From the NCBI GenBank assembly GCA_947489315.1, contig CANLCX010000002.1:372001-436000 (forward strand): a DNA stretch of 64,000 nt, written 5' to 3'. The notes under the pieces were generated by a model. It searched no databases. It saw only the letters and a list, made by a program, of their open reading frames with translations, and had not been told where the DNA came from. Position 1 is the stretch's first letter. Every line of letters starts with the position of its first letter. This document shows positions 8,836 through 17,486 of the stretch, piece by piece. Both the position numbers and the translations under genes were made by a program. The stretch is from an uncultured Sphingomonadaceae bacterium (GTDB lineage: Bacteria; Pseudomonadota; Alphaproteobacteria; Sphingomonadales; Sphingomonadaceae).

Positions 8836-9792
8836 CTAGCGGATCGCCACCGGATTAATCACCATCTGCACCGCGCCCTTGAAGCGCGGCTGCCCCAGCA
8901 CGAACATAAACTCGGTCGCACCGTCTTTGGCGAGCTCCGCCGTGTTGATGCTCTCCAAAATATGCACGCCATGTTTGGCCAGCAATGTCTGATGCACAAT
9001 GAATGGTTTGGTCGGATCCTCAAACGGGATCGCCTCTAACGCTGCAGTATCCGCGCCCACCATCACCACATCGAGCGAAGCAAGATATTCCGCGCCCGCA
9101 ACGCCCAATCCCGGCTGCTGCGCGATAAAACCCTGCGGATCACTCGCGGCCTTGGTCATCCAGCCGGTGTGGAACAGCACCACATCGCCCTTGCCGATGG
9201 TCACACCAGCCGCCTTGGCCGCAGCCTCAATCTCGGCACGGTTAAACGCTGTGCCAGGATCGACAACATCTTTCCCGTAATGCTTGGTCATATCCAGCAG
9301 CACGCCGCGCGTTGCGGTCGGCAATATCGTCTCGGTCCCGAATTTCGTCACGCCAGCAGGGGAGTAAAACTCGCTGCCCTTCACGCCATTATAATAATGA
9401 TGGTCGATGCCAAGATGCGCAAAGCCGTCAATCTGCGTCCCGATCCCGACCCAGCTGTGAATGATATCATCATGCGCTGTTACCTTGTTCGCGCCCATGG
9501 AACCGCCCTGCCCGTCATTGGTCTGCAGGATCGTCGCGCTATAGGATCGCGGTGGATAGGCCGGCGTCGTCGGCCCCGTCACCACGCCCAAAGCATAGGT
9601 CTTGCCGGTCTTGACCAGCTTCGCCGCGTTGATCGTCCCCGCTTCCGACAAGTTGTTCATTGCGCCCTTGGTATCTTCCGCACCATATTTGCTCGGATAC
9701 CAATCCTTCTCTGAATCTTGCGCCAGCGCTGGAACCCCGAGGCTCCCCGCGGTCAATGTCACGCCAGCCAATAAAGTCACCATCATCCGCAT
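8836..9792 (-). CDS. Exported cyclase-family hydrolase (kynurenine-formamidase-like fold)
   Basis: This 318-residue protein has a cleavable signal peptide (MRMMVTLLAG... to ALA-QD near residue 24), so it should be periplasmic. The metal-binding motif of the cyclase family appears as WVGIGTQIDGFAHLGIDHHYYNG, in the place of HxGTHxDxPxH of bacterial kynurenine formamidase; a later ADTAALEAIPF region is also typical. Homologues hydrolyse cyclic amides and arylformamides, but the exact substrate is not readable. GGGAGAG about 8 bases before the ATG supports the start. Downstream lies only the convergent GFA gene. Confidence 0.85.
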   Translation of the reverse strand: MRMMVTLLAGVTLTAGSLGVPALAQDSEKDWYPSKYGAEDTKGAMNNLSEAGTINAAKLVKTGKTYALGVVTGPTTPAYPPRSYSATILQTNDGQGGSMGANKVTAHDDIIHSWVGIGTQIDGFAHLGIDHHYYNGVKGSEFYSPAGVTKFGTETILPTATRGVLLDMTKHYGKDVVDPGTAFNRAEIEAAAKAAGVTIGKGDVVLFHTGWMTKAASDPQGFIAQQPGLGVAGAEYLASLDVVMVGADTAALEAIPFEDPTKPFIVHQTLLAKHGVHILESINTAELAKDGATEFMFVLGQPRFKGAVQMVINPVAIR

Positions 9793-9833
9793 CTTATCTC
9801 TCCCTTTTCTTCAACGCATAGCACTGCCATAGC

Positions 9834-10160
9834 CTAATCGCCAATCACGACATTTTCCTCGACCATGAAAAACCGGCTGCGGGAAAAATCGATAAACGTC
9901 GCTTCATCTTCGGCTAGAATTTTACCGTGGCGTTGCCCCTCTTCGTTGGTCATCGCGGCTTCAAATGCCGCTTGGTTTTCCCACCATAGTTCCGCAACGC
10001 CATCAAAATCATGGAGGTCATCGCCAATTTCCATGCCACGTGCCTTGGCCGCCGCTTTGGCCGCCGCGACTTTGGGCGCATGATGCGTGCGCCAGTAATC
10101 CTGAAAGGCCTCGCGCGTAAATTCAGACCGGCGGGTGAGGCAGAAGGTCAGTTTGATCAT
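9834..10160 (-). CDS. EthD-domain protein
   Basis: This 108-residue dimeric alpha/beta-barrel protein is of the EthD group. The start IKLTFCLTRRSEFTREAFQDYW and the HHAPKV motif are typical, as is the ELWWENQAAFEAAM segment. EthD proteins occur with oxygenases and in degradation pathways, where their chemistry is mostly undefined. An AAGGA ribosome site precedes the ATG by 6 bases. It lies 41 bases ahead of the exported cyclase gene on the same strand, and together they may form a small catabolic unit; that link is inference. Confidence 0.85.
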   Translation of the reverse strand: MIKLTFCLTRRSEFTREAFQDYWRTHHAPKVAAAKAAAKARGMEIGDDLHDFDGVAELWWENQAAFEAAMTNEEGQRHGKILAEDEATFIDFSRSRFFMVEENVVIGD

Positions 10161-10204
10161 GATGGTCCTTATCAGGATGAAATTCGGTTAAAAATGGAGT
10201 GTCG

Positions 10205-10708
10205 TCAGCTATGAAAAAGCGGATGAAATCCAACAACAACGTCTGGTGTCTTTTCCCCAAACGGCAATATCTGGAAATATTCTGCGGGCTCCTTTTCCGG
10301 AGCCAGATCGGGAAAGCGCTTAAAGCCAAAACGGCCATAATAGTTCGGATTTCCGAGCAGCACACAACCCGCCGCGTCACGATCGCGGAGCATGTCTATG
10401 CCCGTCTCAATCAGCAACGTGCCGATGCGTGCTTTTTGTAACTGCGGCTCAACTGCCACCGGTCCAAGAGCATACCAGCCTGCCGAACCGTCGGCTGCAA
10501 AGGCTGGTGAGAAGGCAATATGACCGACGACTTTACCGTCCAGCTCGGCCACCAGCGAAAGCACCAGCGCCCCGCCACTGCGCAGCTTTTCGATCAAGTC
10601 AGGCTCGTCGCCATTTGAAAAGGGCATCGGCGCAAAGGCACGCTGGGTAATATCGTGAATGGCGGCGTGGTCATCAGGCGTTTCGGCGCGGATCATTGGG
10701 TGCATCAT
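10205..10708 (-). CDS. GNAT family N-acetyltransferase
   Basis: This 167-residue protein is of the YhbS-like GNAT branch. Conserved motif A (acetyl-CoA pyrophosphate loop) appears as GPVAVEPQLQKARIGTLLI, with Gln/Lys/Ile in place of the usual (Q/R)xxGxG/A pattern. The GNPNYYGRFGFKRF segment near the C-terminus is diagnostic of this branch. The substrate is unknown. It lies between the EthD and thioesterase genes on the same strand (44 and 50 bases away). Confidence 0.88.
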   Translation of the reverse strand: MMHPMIRAETPDDHAAIHDITQRAFAPMPFSNGDEPDLIEKLRSGGALVLSLVAELDGKVVGHIAFSPAFAADGSAGWYALGPVAVEPQLQKARIGTLLIETGIDMLRDRDAAGCVLLGNPNYYGRFGFKRFPDLAPEKEPAEYFQILPFGEKTPDVVVGFHPLFHS

Positions 10709-10758
10709 GGAAATCCAGTCGTTTTGCGCTGCTTTGTCATCCCCGCCACCTCGGCATC

Positions 10759-11211
10759 CTATTTCTTAAACCCGTGGCTCAGCAACTTCACCGTCACCTT
10801 TGCCTCGGCGACCACTAGGCCATCCGTATCCTTCATCGGTATCTCGGCGACATATCCTGCTGATCCCTTGCGCTCCAGATCCGCTTGCAGCGCCGCGATG
10901 TCTTCGTCGCTCAAACTATATTCCGCAGTGACATTGCTGCCCGCCGGTTTGCGGAAATCGACGAACAGGTCTTTGATGATCGGAAAAAAGCGCTGCTTGT
11001 CGAGGAAATCGATCGCAGGCGTGGCTGCAGTCGCCTCGGCCAGCACCGTAAAGGCCCCCATATACATGACGCCAACATGATTTTCATTCCCGGCGAGCGG
11101 CATCAACATCTTGATATAGCCCACCCGCTTTTCCAATGGTCGCATGCCGGTGCGCTCAACAAACGGCACGCTATATTTTTCGGTCTGAACAGTCTTGGTA
11201 TCGGTTTGCAT
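10759..11211 (-). CDS. Hotdog-fold thioesterase-like protein (DUF4442/YiiD type)
   Basis: This 150-residue hotdog protein has MPLAGNENHVGVMYMGAFTVLAEATAA near residues 36-62, which fits the helix-containing central part of DUF4442/PaaI-like thioesterases. The central-helix catalytic acid could be Glu in VLAEA. Such proteins hydrolyse acyl-CoA or acyl-ACP thioesters in the cytosol; the acyl group is unknown. An AAGGAG site lies about 10 bases upstream of the ATG. It is the first gene of a minus-strand run that includes the GNAT and EthD genes. Confidence 0.75.
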   Translation of the reverse strand: MQTDTKTVQTEKYSVPFVERTGMRPLEKRVGYIKMLMPLAGNENHVGVMYMGAFTVLAEATAATPAIDFLDKQRFFPIIKDLFVDFRKPAGSNVTAEYSLSDEDIAALQADLERKGSAGYVAEIPMKDTDGLVVAEAKVTVKLLSHGFKK

Positions 11212-11595
11212 GGGCGCATACTCCTTTAACCCCTAACGTGCCATCGCGCGCGGCCAAGGGGAATGCGAGTTTGTGATAGGCGGTGAAGGGGAACGACTGA
11301 CCGCCCCGTAAAACTAAGCTTGTGCAATATTCACATCCGTTTGTCGCCTCGAAACGCTGCCTAGGATTCAGCGTAAGATCAAGACTGCCGGATTGAAGAA
11401 ATCCAAAGCGAAATACACTTCCCTCAAATGTCCGCTATATCCCGAAAACGGACACTAGAGAGAATGTTTCTCTCCAACAGTTCTACCTCGCCACACCTCA
11501 ATGTTGTAAAACATCTGCGGGATTCTGCGCCATACTCACATTTCATCCACAATTACGCTACAAGGTTTCTATCTTTCGGGAACAACGAGCACAAA
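11212..11595 (+). other. Non-coding gap between thioesterase and sensor kinase genes
   Basis: This 384-base stretch holds the divergent control regions of the minus-strand thioesterase run and the plus-strand two-component operon. An open frame continues upstream of the kinase ATG at 11596 back to 11428, but the extra 56 residues would precede the first membrane helix, lack any family resemblance and have a less coding-like composition, so I treat it as leader DNA. I see no clear terminator, repeat or operator. Confidence 0.5.
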
Positions 11596-13119
11596 ATGCA
11601 ACTACGGCTGTTTCATAAGCTATTTTTCTTGGTGGCATTGACCGCCTTGATTGCATCATTGGCGATGGCGGGTGTGATGTCGCTTAATCTCAGCCGGGGT
11701 TTTGCCGACTATCTGGATGCGCGCGATGAAGAAATGCTGGATGGTTTGGTATCGAGCATCAACACTAGTCTTGCAACGGACGGGAACCGGGAAGCGCTTG
11801 AAGACGGCGATTTGACTCTAGCGGAAGCAATTCGAAGCATGGCGCGTACGGGCCAAATTCGTGGATTGCGTAATCCGCGGCCTCGCCGCCAAGCGGACAG
11901 GCCGCGACCGGCGAACAGCATCGATATCGATCGAGTTGAAACCGCGCCGGATGGTCCGCCACCGAGAGAGCGCCAATTGAGGCGAGGCCGACCTCCACCT
12001 CCACCGCCGCCCGATAGTTTTGGTCCCAGGCTGCTGATATTTGATGCTGACAACGTGCAAATAATCGGACCACCCCCGCCAAAGGGGGATCGGGGTAGCA
12101 ATATGATCGAACGCGATATTGAGGTTGATGGCACAATGTGGGGCACGGCCCGGCTGCTCCCGCGGGGACCATCCCCCGACAATGTTGATGCAAGGTTTCT
12201 GCGCAGTCAATATATTGGCTCGGCCATACTAACCATTGTGCTGTTGATATTGGCCGGTGTTGCCGCGCTCTGGTTTGCTCGCGCTGGCGCTAAACGGCTT
12301 GGTGATATGCAAAAAGCGACCGATGCGATTGCACATGGCGACCTTGAGGCGCGTGTAACCACGAAAGGCAGCGATGAAATTGCCGCTATGGGTGAAAATA
12401 TCAACGTCATGGCAGCCAGCCTTGCCAAGCTGGATGGCGCCCGCAGGCGGTGGCTGGCCGAGATCGGGCATGAGCTGAGGACGCCATTGACGGTGCTCGT
12501 CGGAGAGCTGGACGCGCTTCAGGACGGCGTTCGGCCCATTAACATGGCAGCTGTCCAGTCCCTCTCGGACGAAGCCAAATTGCTTAGCCGGTTGGTCGAG
12601 GATTTGCACTTTCTAGCCATTTCCGATTTATCTGGGCCACCTTGCCAGTTCGATCACACCGATGCGGCCGTGTTGATCAAAAATGTTGCGGTACGATTTG
12701 CACCTCAGATGAAAAAGGCCGGGCTGCAGCTGGATATTGATCTTGGGGCTTACAAATCCATGCCTGTTTATTGGGACAATACCCGGATTGAGCAATTGCT
12801 CGGTACGCTGCTGACCAATTCTGAACGTTATACCGATGCACCCGGCACAGTGCGGATTGGTTTGAAACGGGAAGATGAGATGGTCAGCATTGCAATAGAG
12901 GATAGCCCGCCTGGCGTGCCAGCAGAGCATCTGCCACATTTATTTGAACCGCTGTACCGGCTTGATGAAGCCAGAAACCGCGCGACCGGCGGCAGCGGCC
13001 TGGGTCTCGCCGTCAGCAAAACCATCGTTCGCGCCCATGGCGGGACGATCACCGCCGCGCCTTCCCCCATGGGAGGACTTTTGGTTGAGGTGTGTTTGCC
13101 AACAGAGAGTAGCGTATGA
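11596..13119 (+). CDS. Two-component sensor histidine kinase (BaeS-like architecture)
   Basis: This 507-residue membrane kinase has TM1 at about 8-31, a periplasmic sensor of about 175 residues, TM2 at about 207-228, HAMP at about 229-281, HisKA with phospho-acceptor His292 (EIGHELRTPL), and HATPase_c with N-box LLTNSERYTD, G1 and G2 boxes (GGSGLGLAV). The sensor region holds an unusual proline/arginine-rich stretch (residues about 93-165, including GRPPPPPPPDS and IGPPPPKGDRG). The domain layout and envelope location resemble BaeS, which senses envelope stress; the actual signal here is unknown. The stop overlaps the response-regulator start by four bases. Confidence 0.93.
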   Translation: MQLRLFHKLFFLVALTALIASLAMAGVMSLNLSRGFADYLDARDEEMLDGLVSSINTSLATDGNREALEDGDLTLAEAIRSMARTGQIRGLRNPRPRRQADRPRPANSIDIDRVETAPDGPPPRERQLRRGRPPPPPPPDSFGPRLLIFDADNVQIIGPPPPKGDRGSNMIERDIEVDGTMWGTARLLPRGPSPDNVDARFLRSQYIGSAILTIVLLILAGVAALWFARAGAKRLGDMQKATDAIAHGDLEARVTTKGSDEIAAMGENINVMAASLAKLDGARRRWLAEIGHELRTPLTVLVGELDALQDGVRPINMAAVQSLSDEAKLLSRLVEDLHFLAISDLSGPPCQFDHTDAAVLIKNVAVRFAPQMKKAGLQLDIDLGAYKSMPVYWDNTRIEQLLGTLLTNSERYTDAPGTVRIGLKREDEMVSIAIEDSPPGVPAEHLPHLFEPLYRLDEARNRATGGSGLGLAVSKTIVRAHGGTITAAPSPMGGLLVEVCLPTESSV

Positions 13120-13814
13120 TGAAGACCCGAAAAATTAAGGGCCGGACCGTTTTTATCGTTGAAGATGACCGCAAGATATCTGGCATATTGGAAGATTATT
13201 TGCGCAGTGCCGGTCATGAACCGCAATGCTTCTACGATGGCAGATCGGTGGTCGATATGGTGCGCAAAGAAGAACCGTCCGCGGTGATATTGGACATTAT
13301 GCTGCCCGCTAGTGATGGCCTGACCATCTGTCAAAAGCTACGCGAATTTAGTGCAGTTCCGGTACTGATGCTCACTGCAAAAGTGGAAGAAATTGACAAG
13401 ATTAGTGGCCTCGGCTTTGGCGCCGATGACTATGTCACGAAACCGTTTAGCGCTCAGGAAGTCATTGCCCGGGTCAACGCGATGATCCGGCGGGCTGAGG
13501 GACGGATCACCAATAATCCGGTTGGGCATGTCTATATGGTCGATGACGCTGGCCAGCGAGCGGCATGGCGAGGCGAGTGGCTGGACCTATCTCCATCGGA
13601 ATTTCGGATATTGGCGGCGATGATGAAACAGCCGGGCCGGGTTTTTTCGCGGGATCAATTGCTCGATGCACTGGGTGATCATGCGCTCGACAGTGGTGAC
13701 CGTGCGATTGATAGTCATATCAAGAATATCCGTCGCAAGCTCGCGGCTGTGGATAGGAGCGCGCAGTGTATCGCATCGGTCTATGGTTCGGGGTACCGCT
13801 TCGAGCCAGAGTAA
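13116..13814 (+). CDS. OmpR-family response regulator (BaeR-like)
   Basis: This 232-residue regulator has a receiver domain with acidic pair Asp17/Asp18, phospho-acceptor Asp60 (AVILDIMLP), the TAK segment and the conserved Lys in DDYVTKPFS. A winged-helix output domain follows, with the OmpR-type LSPSEFRILAAMMKQPGRVFSRDQL and the C-terminal hairpin SVYGSGYRFE. It binds DNA when phosphorylated by its partner kinase, with which it shares an ATGA overlap. Downstream on the opposite strand lies the HupE/YHYH operon, about 110 bases away, a plausible but unproven target. Confidence 0.95.
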   Translation: MMKTRKIKGRTVFIVEDDRKISGILEDYLRSAGHEPQCFYDGRSVVDMVRKEEPSAVILDIMLPASDGLTICQKLREFSAVPVLMLTAKVEEIDKISGLGFGADDYVTKPFSAQEVIARVNAMIRRAEGRITNNPVGHVYMVDDAGQRAAWRGEWLDLSPSEFRILAAMMKQPGRVFSRDQLLDALGDHALDSGDRAIDSHIKNIRRKLAAVDRSAQCIASVYGSGYRFEPE

Positions 13815-13925
13815 GACGCAGAGCCTTAAGCAACGACAATTGTATCAAATCCTTTGCAATGTAACCGGGCCGAAAGGCACGAAGAAAAAGAGTCAGACTA
13901 AAAACGAAAAACGCAGTCAAACTTG

Positions 13926-15008
13926 TCAAATCAGCACAATGCGTTGAATTAACAGGGTGAAGCCGAGAATAATCGCGGTGGCTGAAGCAAATTTTGGTAC
14001 GCGATCAGCGATCTTCATATTGCCGAACCGGTGTAAGACCCAAACCAGAAGCAGCAAGACGCCCAGAAAGAGAAACTGGCCAAGTTCGATCCCGATGTTG
14101 AAACCCGCAAGGGTTGCGATCAGACTACCGGCATCGGTCGTCATCGCGCCGATGGCAGAACCAAAGCCGAAGCCATGGATCAGCCCGCAGGCGAATATCA
14201 CACCGATCCGTGTCCAGCCAAATGTAGCGTCTTTTTTTTGCCGGTAGGAAAGGTTGAGCAACGCCATCAGGATAATGCTAGCCGCTATGGCTGGCTCCAC
14301 AATATCTGGCGATATCCGGAAAATATCCAGCGCTGAAACTGTCAAGGTGATGCTATGGGCAATGGTAAAGCTGGTTACGACACTGACCCAATAGCGCCAT
14401 CCTGCTCCGGCAATGATGATCGTCAACAGAAACAGCAAATGGTCTGCGCCCATCAGGATATGCTCACCGCCGATACGGATAAAGTCCAGAAAAGTCGCCC
14501 AACCACCGCGAAAAAACTGATGGGCTGTGACATCCGGCCGCAAAATTGCCACCTCCGATACGCCGTCCAGAGTGGCTTTAACCGTTATCTGTTGCTCGTC
14601 GGGGTTGGTTCCAAATAAATCGGTCGTCAGAACCGGATTTTCGGGTACGACCGGGAAATTGGTGCGATGCATGATAACGATATAATCCGCCTGCATTTGT
14701 GCGCCGCTGCCATCCGGTGCCATCACCCAGGAAAGAGCGGATGTGCCGGCTTGTCCGTCGTTGGTCACTTTGAACCGGTCGGCAAATTGCTGCTTTATGC
14801 TCTGGTGATGCTGCTCGATTTCCTGCGTCGTCAGCATGCCATTGCCATCATCATCTACGCCCTTGAGCGCGGACACTGGCACGGACACGACAAAGAAAGC
14901 CGCTTCATCGACAATATTCATCGTCGCATTTTGCTTGGGCAACAAATGGGCTTGCGCACCGCTGGCCAGCATCAGCAGACATATTGCAGCAAGAAAACGT
15001 TTGATCAT
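13926..15008 (-). CDS. HupE/UreJ-like membrane protein with N-terminal periplasmic EF-hand domain
   Basis: This 360-residue protein has a signal peptide (to GAQA-H near residue 21), a periplasmic domain of about 140 residues and six or seven transmembrane helices. The periplasmic part contains a canonical EF-hand loop, D52-x-D54-G-N56-G-M-L-T-x-x-E63, so it likely binds Ca2+. The membrane part has the HupE/UreJ signatures GGEHILMGADHLLFLL, IAHSITL and GLIHGFGFGSAIG. HupE/UreJ proteins are linked to nickel transport for hydrogenase and urease, neither of which is visible here, so the substrate is open. The ATG follows the stop of the upstream YHYH gene directly. Confidence 0.88.
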   Translation of the reverse strand: MIKRFLAAICLLMLASGAQAHLLPKQNATMNIVDEAAFFVVSVPVSALKGVDDDGNGMLTTQEIEQHHQSIKQQFADRFKVTNDGQAGTSALSWVMAPDGSGAQMQADYIVIMHRTNFPVVPENPVLTTDLFGTNPDEQQITVKATLDGVSEVAILRPDVTAHQFFRGGWATFLDFIRIGGEHILMGADHLLFLLTIIIAGAGWRYWVSVVTSFTIAHSITLTVSALDIFRISPDIVEPAIAASIILMALLNLSYRQKKDATFGWTRIGVIFACGLIHGFGFGSAIGAMTTDAGSLIATLAGFNIGIELGQFLFLGVLLLLVWVLHRFGNMKIADRVPKFASATAIILGFTLLIQRIVLI

Positions 15009-16274
15009 TTACGATCGGCCACCGCCGCGTGGTGGACGGTTGCCGCGTCCACGGCCTTGCCCACGCTCACCGCGACCTTCGCCTCTGCGCTCTGCAGCCG
15101 GCTGACTGTCCACAGAGCCTTTCACGCACCGCTGCAAGAACGGATAAGTGTCGGTGGCGTAATAATGGTAAATCCCCGTCGGAAAGTCCGGCGTCACACC
15201 AAAACGGCCATTGCATTCATCCAGGTCACCAGAATCTGCGACATATTCATAGTCCTGAGTGAATGCGCCCATTGGTATGACGCCGGCGCTCGGGCGACCA
15301 GCGTCGGGAGTAGACTTTAGCTGGTAGCTCGATTTCATAGCACGCAAGGGGCTCGTGCTATATTTTGGGTCCGCATAGCCATAACGGGCATAAACGGGAA
15401 AACCGTCGGCGGCCCAGCCGATAAGCTGCATCGCTTCTCCGGCTGCGGTTTGTTCGGTCAGCATGCCTTCGGGGATGCCGTGATAATGATATTCGCCGCT
15501 CGGCTGGACATGGGCATGGTTTGCGTCATCCCCGAAGTCAAAACTCGACTGGCCGAGCGCTTCGATGTGCCATTCGCCGGTCCCGCGACCCAGATCGCAG
15601 GATGCCGGGTCGGTCACATCCGATTCACACCGCCCAGCCGTGCCAGGGTCAAATTTTATGCCGTTAAGGGCATAAGCGGGAACTTTGACTGGCCGGCCGG
15701 ACCCTGTCCGAGCGACAGGCGTCAGCGTTGTGGCAAAGCTGACGGTTTGCGCCGATATCCGGTTAGGATTATTGGCGTTCGGGAATGTGCCAGTGGCGTG
15801 ATTGGGCACACCATTGGCGACCAGCAACCGCTGGCCTCGGGAACAGGACCATTTCGCCTCGCTCTTGAGGCCTAGCTGCTCGTTCAATATATTGACTTGA
15901 CTGCTGCAAAGGACGCCCAGCGTTTGGGCTTGGGTAGAAGCAATCGGGTCGCCCTGATCGCCGCCTCCTGGTCCTCGCCCATCTTGCCCGCCGCCGCGGC
16001 GGCCAGGGGGACCTCCGGACGGACGGCAGGCAAGGGGTCTTCCCTGGGGAGCAAAACAGGTGCCGGAAACTTCACCCTGATCCGGTATTTCAGCCGAACA
16101 GGCATCTCCAGCCGCCTTGCTTTCACAGGCTTTCAGCATCTCTTCGGTTGGACGGCCTTGTCCGCCGCCGCGAGAGCCTTGTTGTGCCGATAGATTGACC
16201 GCACCAAAGACACCGAATCCGACTGCTGCGATCGATAGAAAGGGCACCCAATAGCGTTTGATTGCCTGTGCCAT
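15009..16274 (-). CDS. Exported YHYH-domain protein
   Basis: This 421-residue protein has an N-terminal signal or anchor (about residues 8-29). A Gly/Arg/Pro-rich, cysteine-containing segment (about 33-110, with four or more Cys) is followed by a YHYH domain (about 120-395) and a Gly/Arg-rich tail. The name-giving motif is EYHYHGIPEGML at 261-272, with NHAHVQPSG just before it, and a later GIYHYYATDTYPF repeats the pattern. The His/Tyr clusters suggest metal binding, but the family function is not established. It sits exactly between the YHYH lipoprotein (1-base gap) and the HupE-like gene (0-base gap). Confidence 0.87.
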   Translation of the reverse strand: MAQAIKRYWVPFLSIAAVGFGVFGAVNLSAQQGSRGGGQGRPTEEMLKACESKAAGDACSAEIPDQGEVSGTCFAPQGRPLACRPSGGPPGRRGGGQDGRGPGGGDQGDPIASTQAQTLGVLCSSQVNILNEQLGLKSEAKWSCSRGQRLLVANGVPNHATGTFPNANNPNRISAQTVSFATTLTPVARTGSGRPVKVPAYALNGIKFDPGTAGRCESDVTDPASCDLGRGTGEWHIEALGQSSFDFGDDANHAHVQPSGEYHYHGIPEGMLTEQTAAGEAMQLIGWAADGFPVYARYGYADPKYSTSPLRAMKSSYQLKSTPDAGRPSAGVIPMGAFTQDYEYVADSGDLDECNGRFGVTPDFPTGIYHYYATDTYPFLQRCVKGSVDSQPAAERRGEGRGERGQGRGRGNRPPRGGGRS

Positions 16275-16275
16275 A

Positions 16276-17295
16276 TCAGTTCACCGTCCCTTTGAGACAG
16301 CGACTGAAATAGGGGTAACTGTCGGTCGCCATATAATAATAGATACCATCGGGAAATTCCGGGGTGACGCCGGTGCGGCCATTGCAATCATCGAGATCGC
16401 CGGATCCTTCGACATAGTTCCAGTCCGATCCAAATGCTCCCAAGGCTACAAAATCCGTGGAAGGACGATCGGCATCTGCGACCGTGTCCAGCTCATAGCT
16501 GCCTTCGCAGACTTTGAGTTCGCTAGTCGCATCCATGGCGTCGGTATAGCAGTAGCGCGCGTAGACCGGATAGCCATCGGATGCCCAGCCGACATGGACC
16601 ATCTGTTGATTGGTGTCCGACACGCCAGCATTGGTCAAAATACCTTCGGGCATGCCGTGATAGTGATATTCACCGGTTGGCTGAACATGGGCATTGTTCA
16701 TGTCCTCGCCAAAATCGAACGTGTCCTGTCCCAATGCTTCCACCCGCCACTGATCGGTACCGTTGGCGAGGTTGCAATCACTCGCTTCATCTGCATCACT
16801 CGGACAGGTTCCAGCGGTCCCGGGGTCGAATTTGACGCCATTACGCGCAAAAACACTGGCGCCGCCAGGCCCACCTATTTGCGTATTGCCGGTACCCGTC
16901 GTCGGTGTCAGGGTCGCGATCATACTGACGGTCTGCGCTGAAATCGTGTTGGGGTTACCGGCGTTGGGAAAGGTTCCCACTGCATGATCCGGCAGTCCAT
17001 TGGCTGTCAAAGTGCGATTGGTATCGTCACAAGACCAGTCCCATGTCGATGTCAGCATGCCTGAGGTGCTGTATTCCCCCATATAGCTGCCACTATAGGG
17101 ACAATCGACCGCTGCCGTAGATGTACCGGTAGGGGTCGGTGTAGGCGTTGGTGTGGGGGTCGGCGTTGGTGTCGGTGTGCCGGGAAGCACAACTTCCGTC
17201 TCGTCATCAGAATCGCCACCACAGCCGACTAAGACAAGCGCGAGCGCGCCGGCAGCAGCACCCCCAAGCATATCTCCACGAAAGCGATTAAACAT
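16276..17295 (-). CDS. YHYH-domain lipoprotein
   Basis: This 339-residue lipoprotein has lipobox LVGC with Cys25, then a Thr-Pro repeat linker (about residues 39-57), then a YHYH domain (about 65-335). Motif GEYHYHGMPEGIL lies at 208-220, with NNAHVQPTG before it and GIYYYMATDSYPYF near the end. It is a paralogue of the next gene, without that protein's Cys-rich insert and basic tail. The ATG at 17295 was chosen for the lipoprotein signal and the GGAGATGAGG ribosome region; an in-frame start at 17355 would hide the signal. It is the first gene of a three-gene operon ending in the HupE-like gene. Confidence 0.88.
   Translation of the reverse strand: MFNRFRGDMLGGAAAGALALVLVGCGGDSDDETEVVLPGTPTPTPTPTPTPTPTPTGTSTAAVDCPYSGSYMGEYSTSGMLTSTWDWSCDDTNRTLTANGLPDHAVGTFPNAGNPNTISAQTVSMIATLTPTTGTGNTQIGGPGGASVFARNGVKFDPGTAGTCPSDADEASDCNLANGTDQWRVEALGQDTFDFGEDMNNAHVQPTGEYHYHGMPEGILTNAGVSDTNQQMVHVGWASDGYPVYARYCYTDAMDATSELKVCEGSYELDTVADADRPSTDFVALGAFGSDWNYVEGSGDLDDCNGRTGVTPEFPDGIYYYMATDSYPYFSRCLKGTVN
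17132..17178. repeat. In-frame Thr-Pro microsatellite in the YHYH lipoprotein
   Basis: A run of near-identical hexanucleotide units (plus-strand pattern GGTGTN) encodes nine or so Thr-Pro pairs just after the lipidated cysteine. This acts as an extended spacer lifting the domain off the membrane, and the repeat tract could vary in length by slippage without breaking the frame. Confidence 0.85.
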
Positions 17296-17486
17296 AACCT
17301 CATCTCCACTCTTTGCCGTCCCAACAAAACAAATATGGGAGGAATGTGGAGGCAATATGGATGGTGGATTTCGATGCTCCGCAGTGAAGAAGACAAATCA
17401 TCGGAGTGATAGGCTAGCATCCGCTTTTGCGCCCATAGCAGACATTGGCTGCTACTCGGATTACAGCCACAGCACACCTAATTCCC

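Noticed and set aside
11428-11595. 56-residue N-terminal extension of the sensor kinase
   Set aside because: It would precede the first membrane helix, has no family match and no better ribosome site than ATG 11596.
16258-16941. Open frame of 227 codons on the plus strand across the YHYH lipoprotein
   Set aside because: Antisense to a well supported gene; the peptide resembles no family.
17132-17178. Tandem repeat considered as CRISPR or regulatory repeat
   Set aside because: The unit is six bases and encodes Thr-Pro pairs in frame; there are no spacers.
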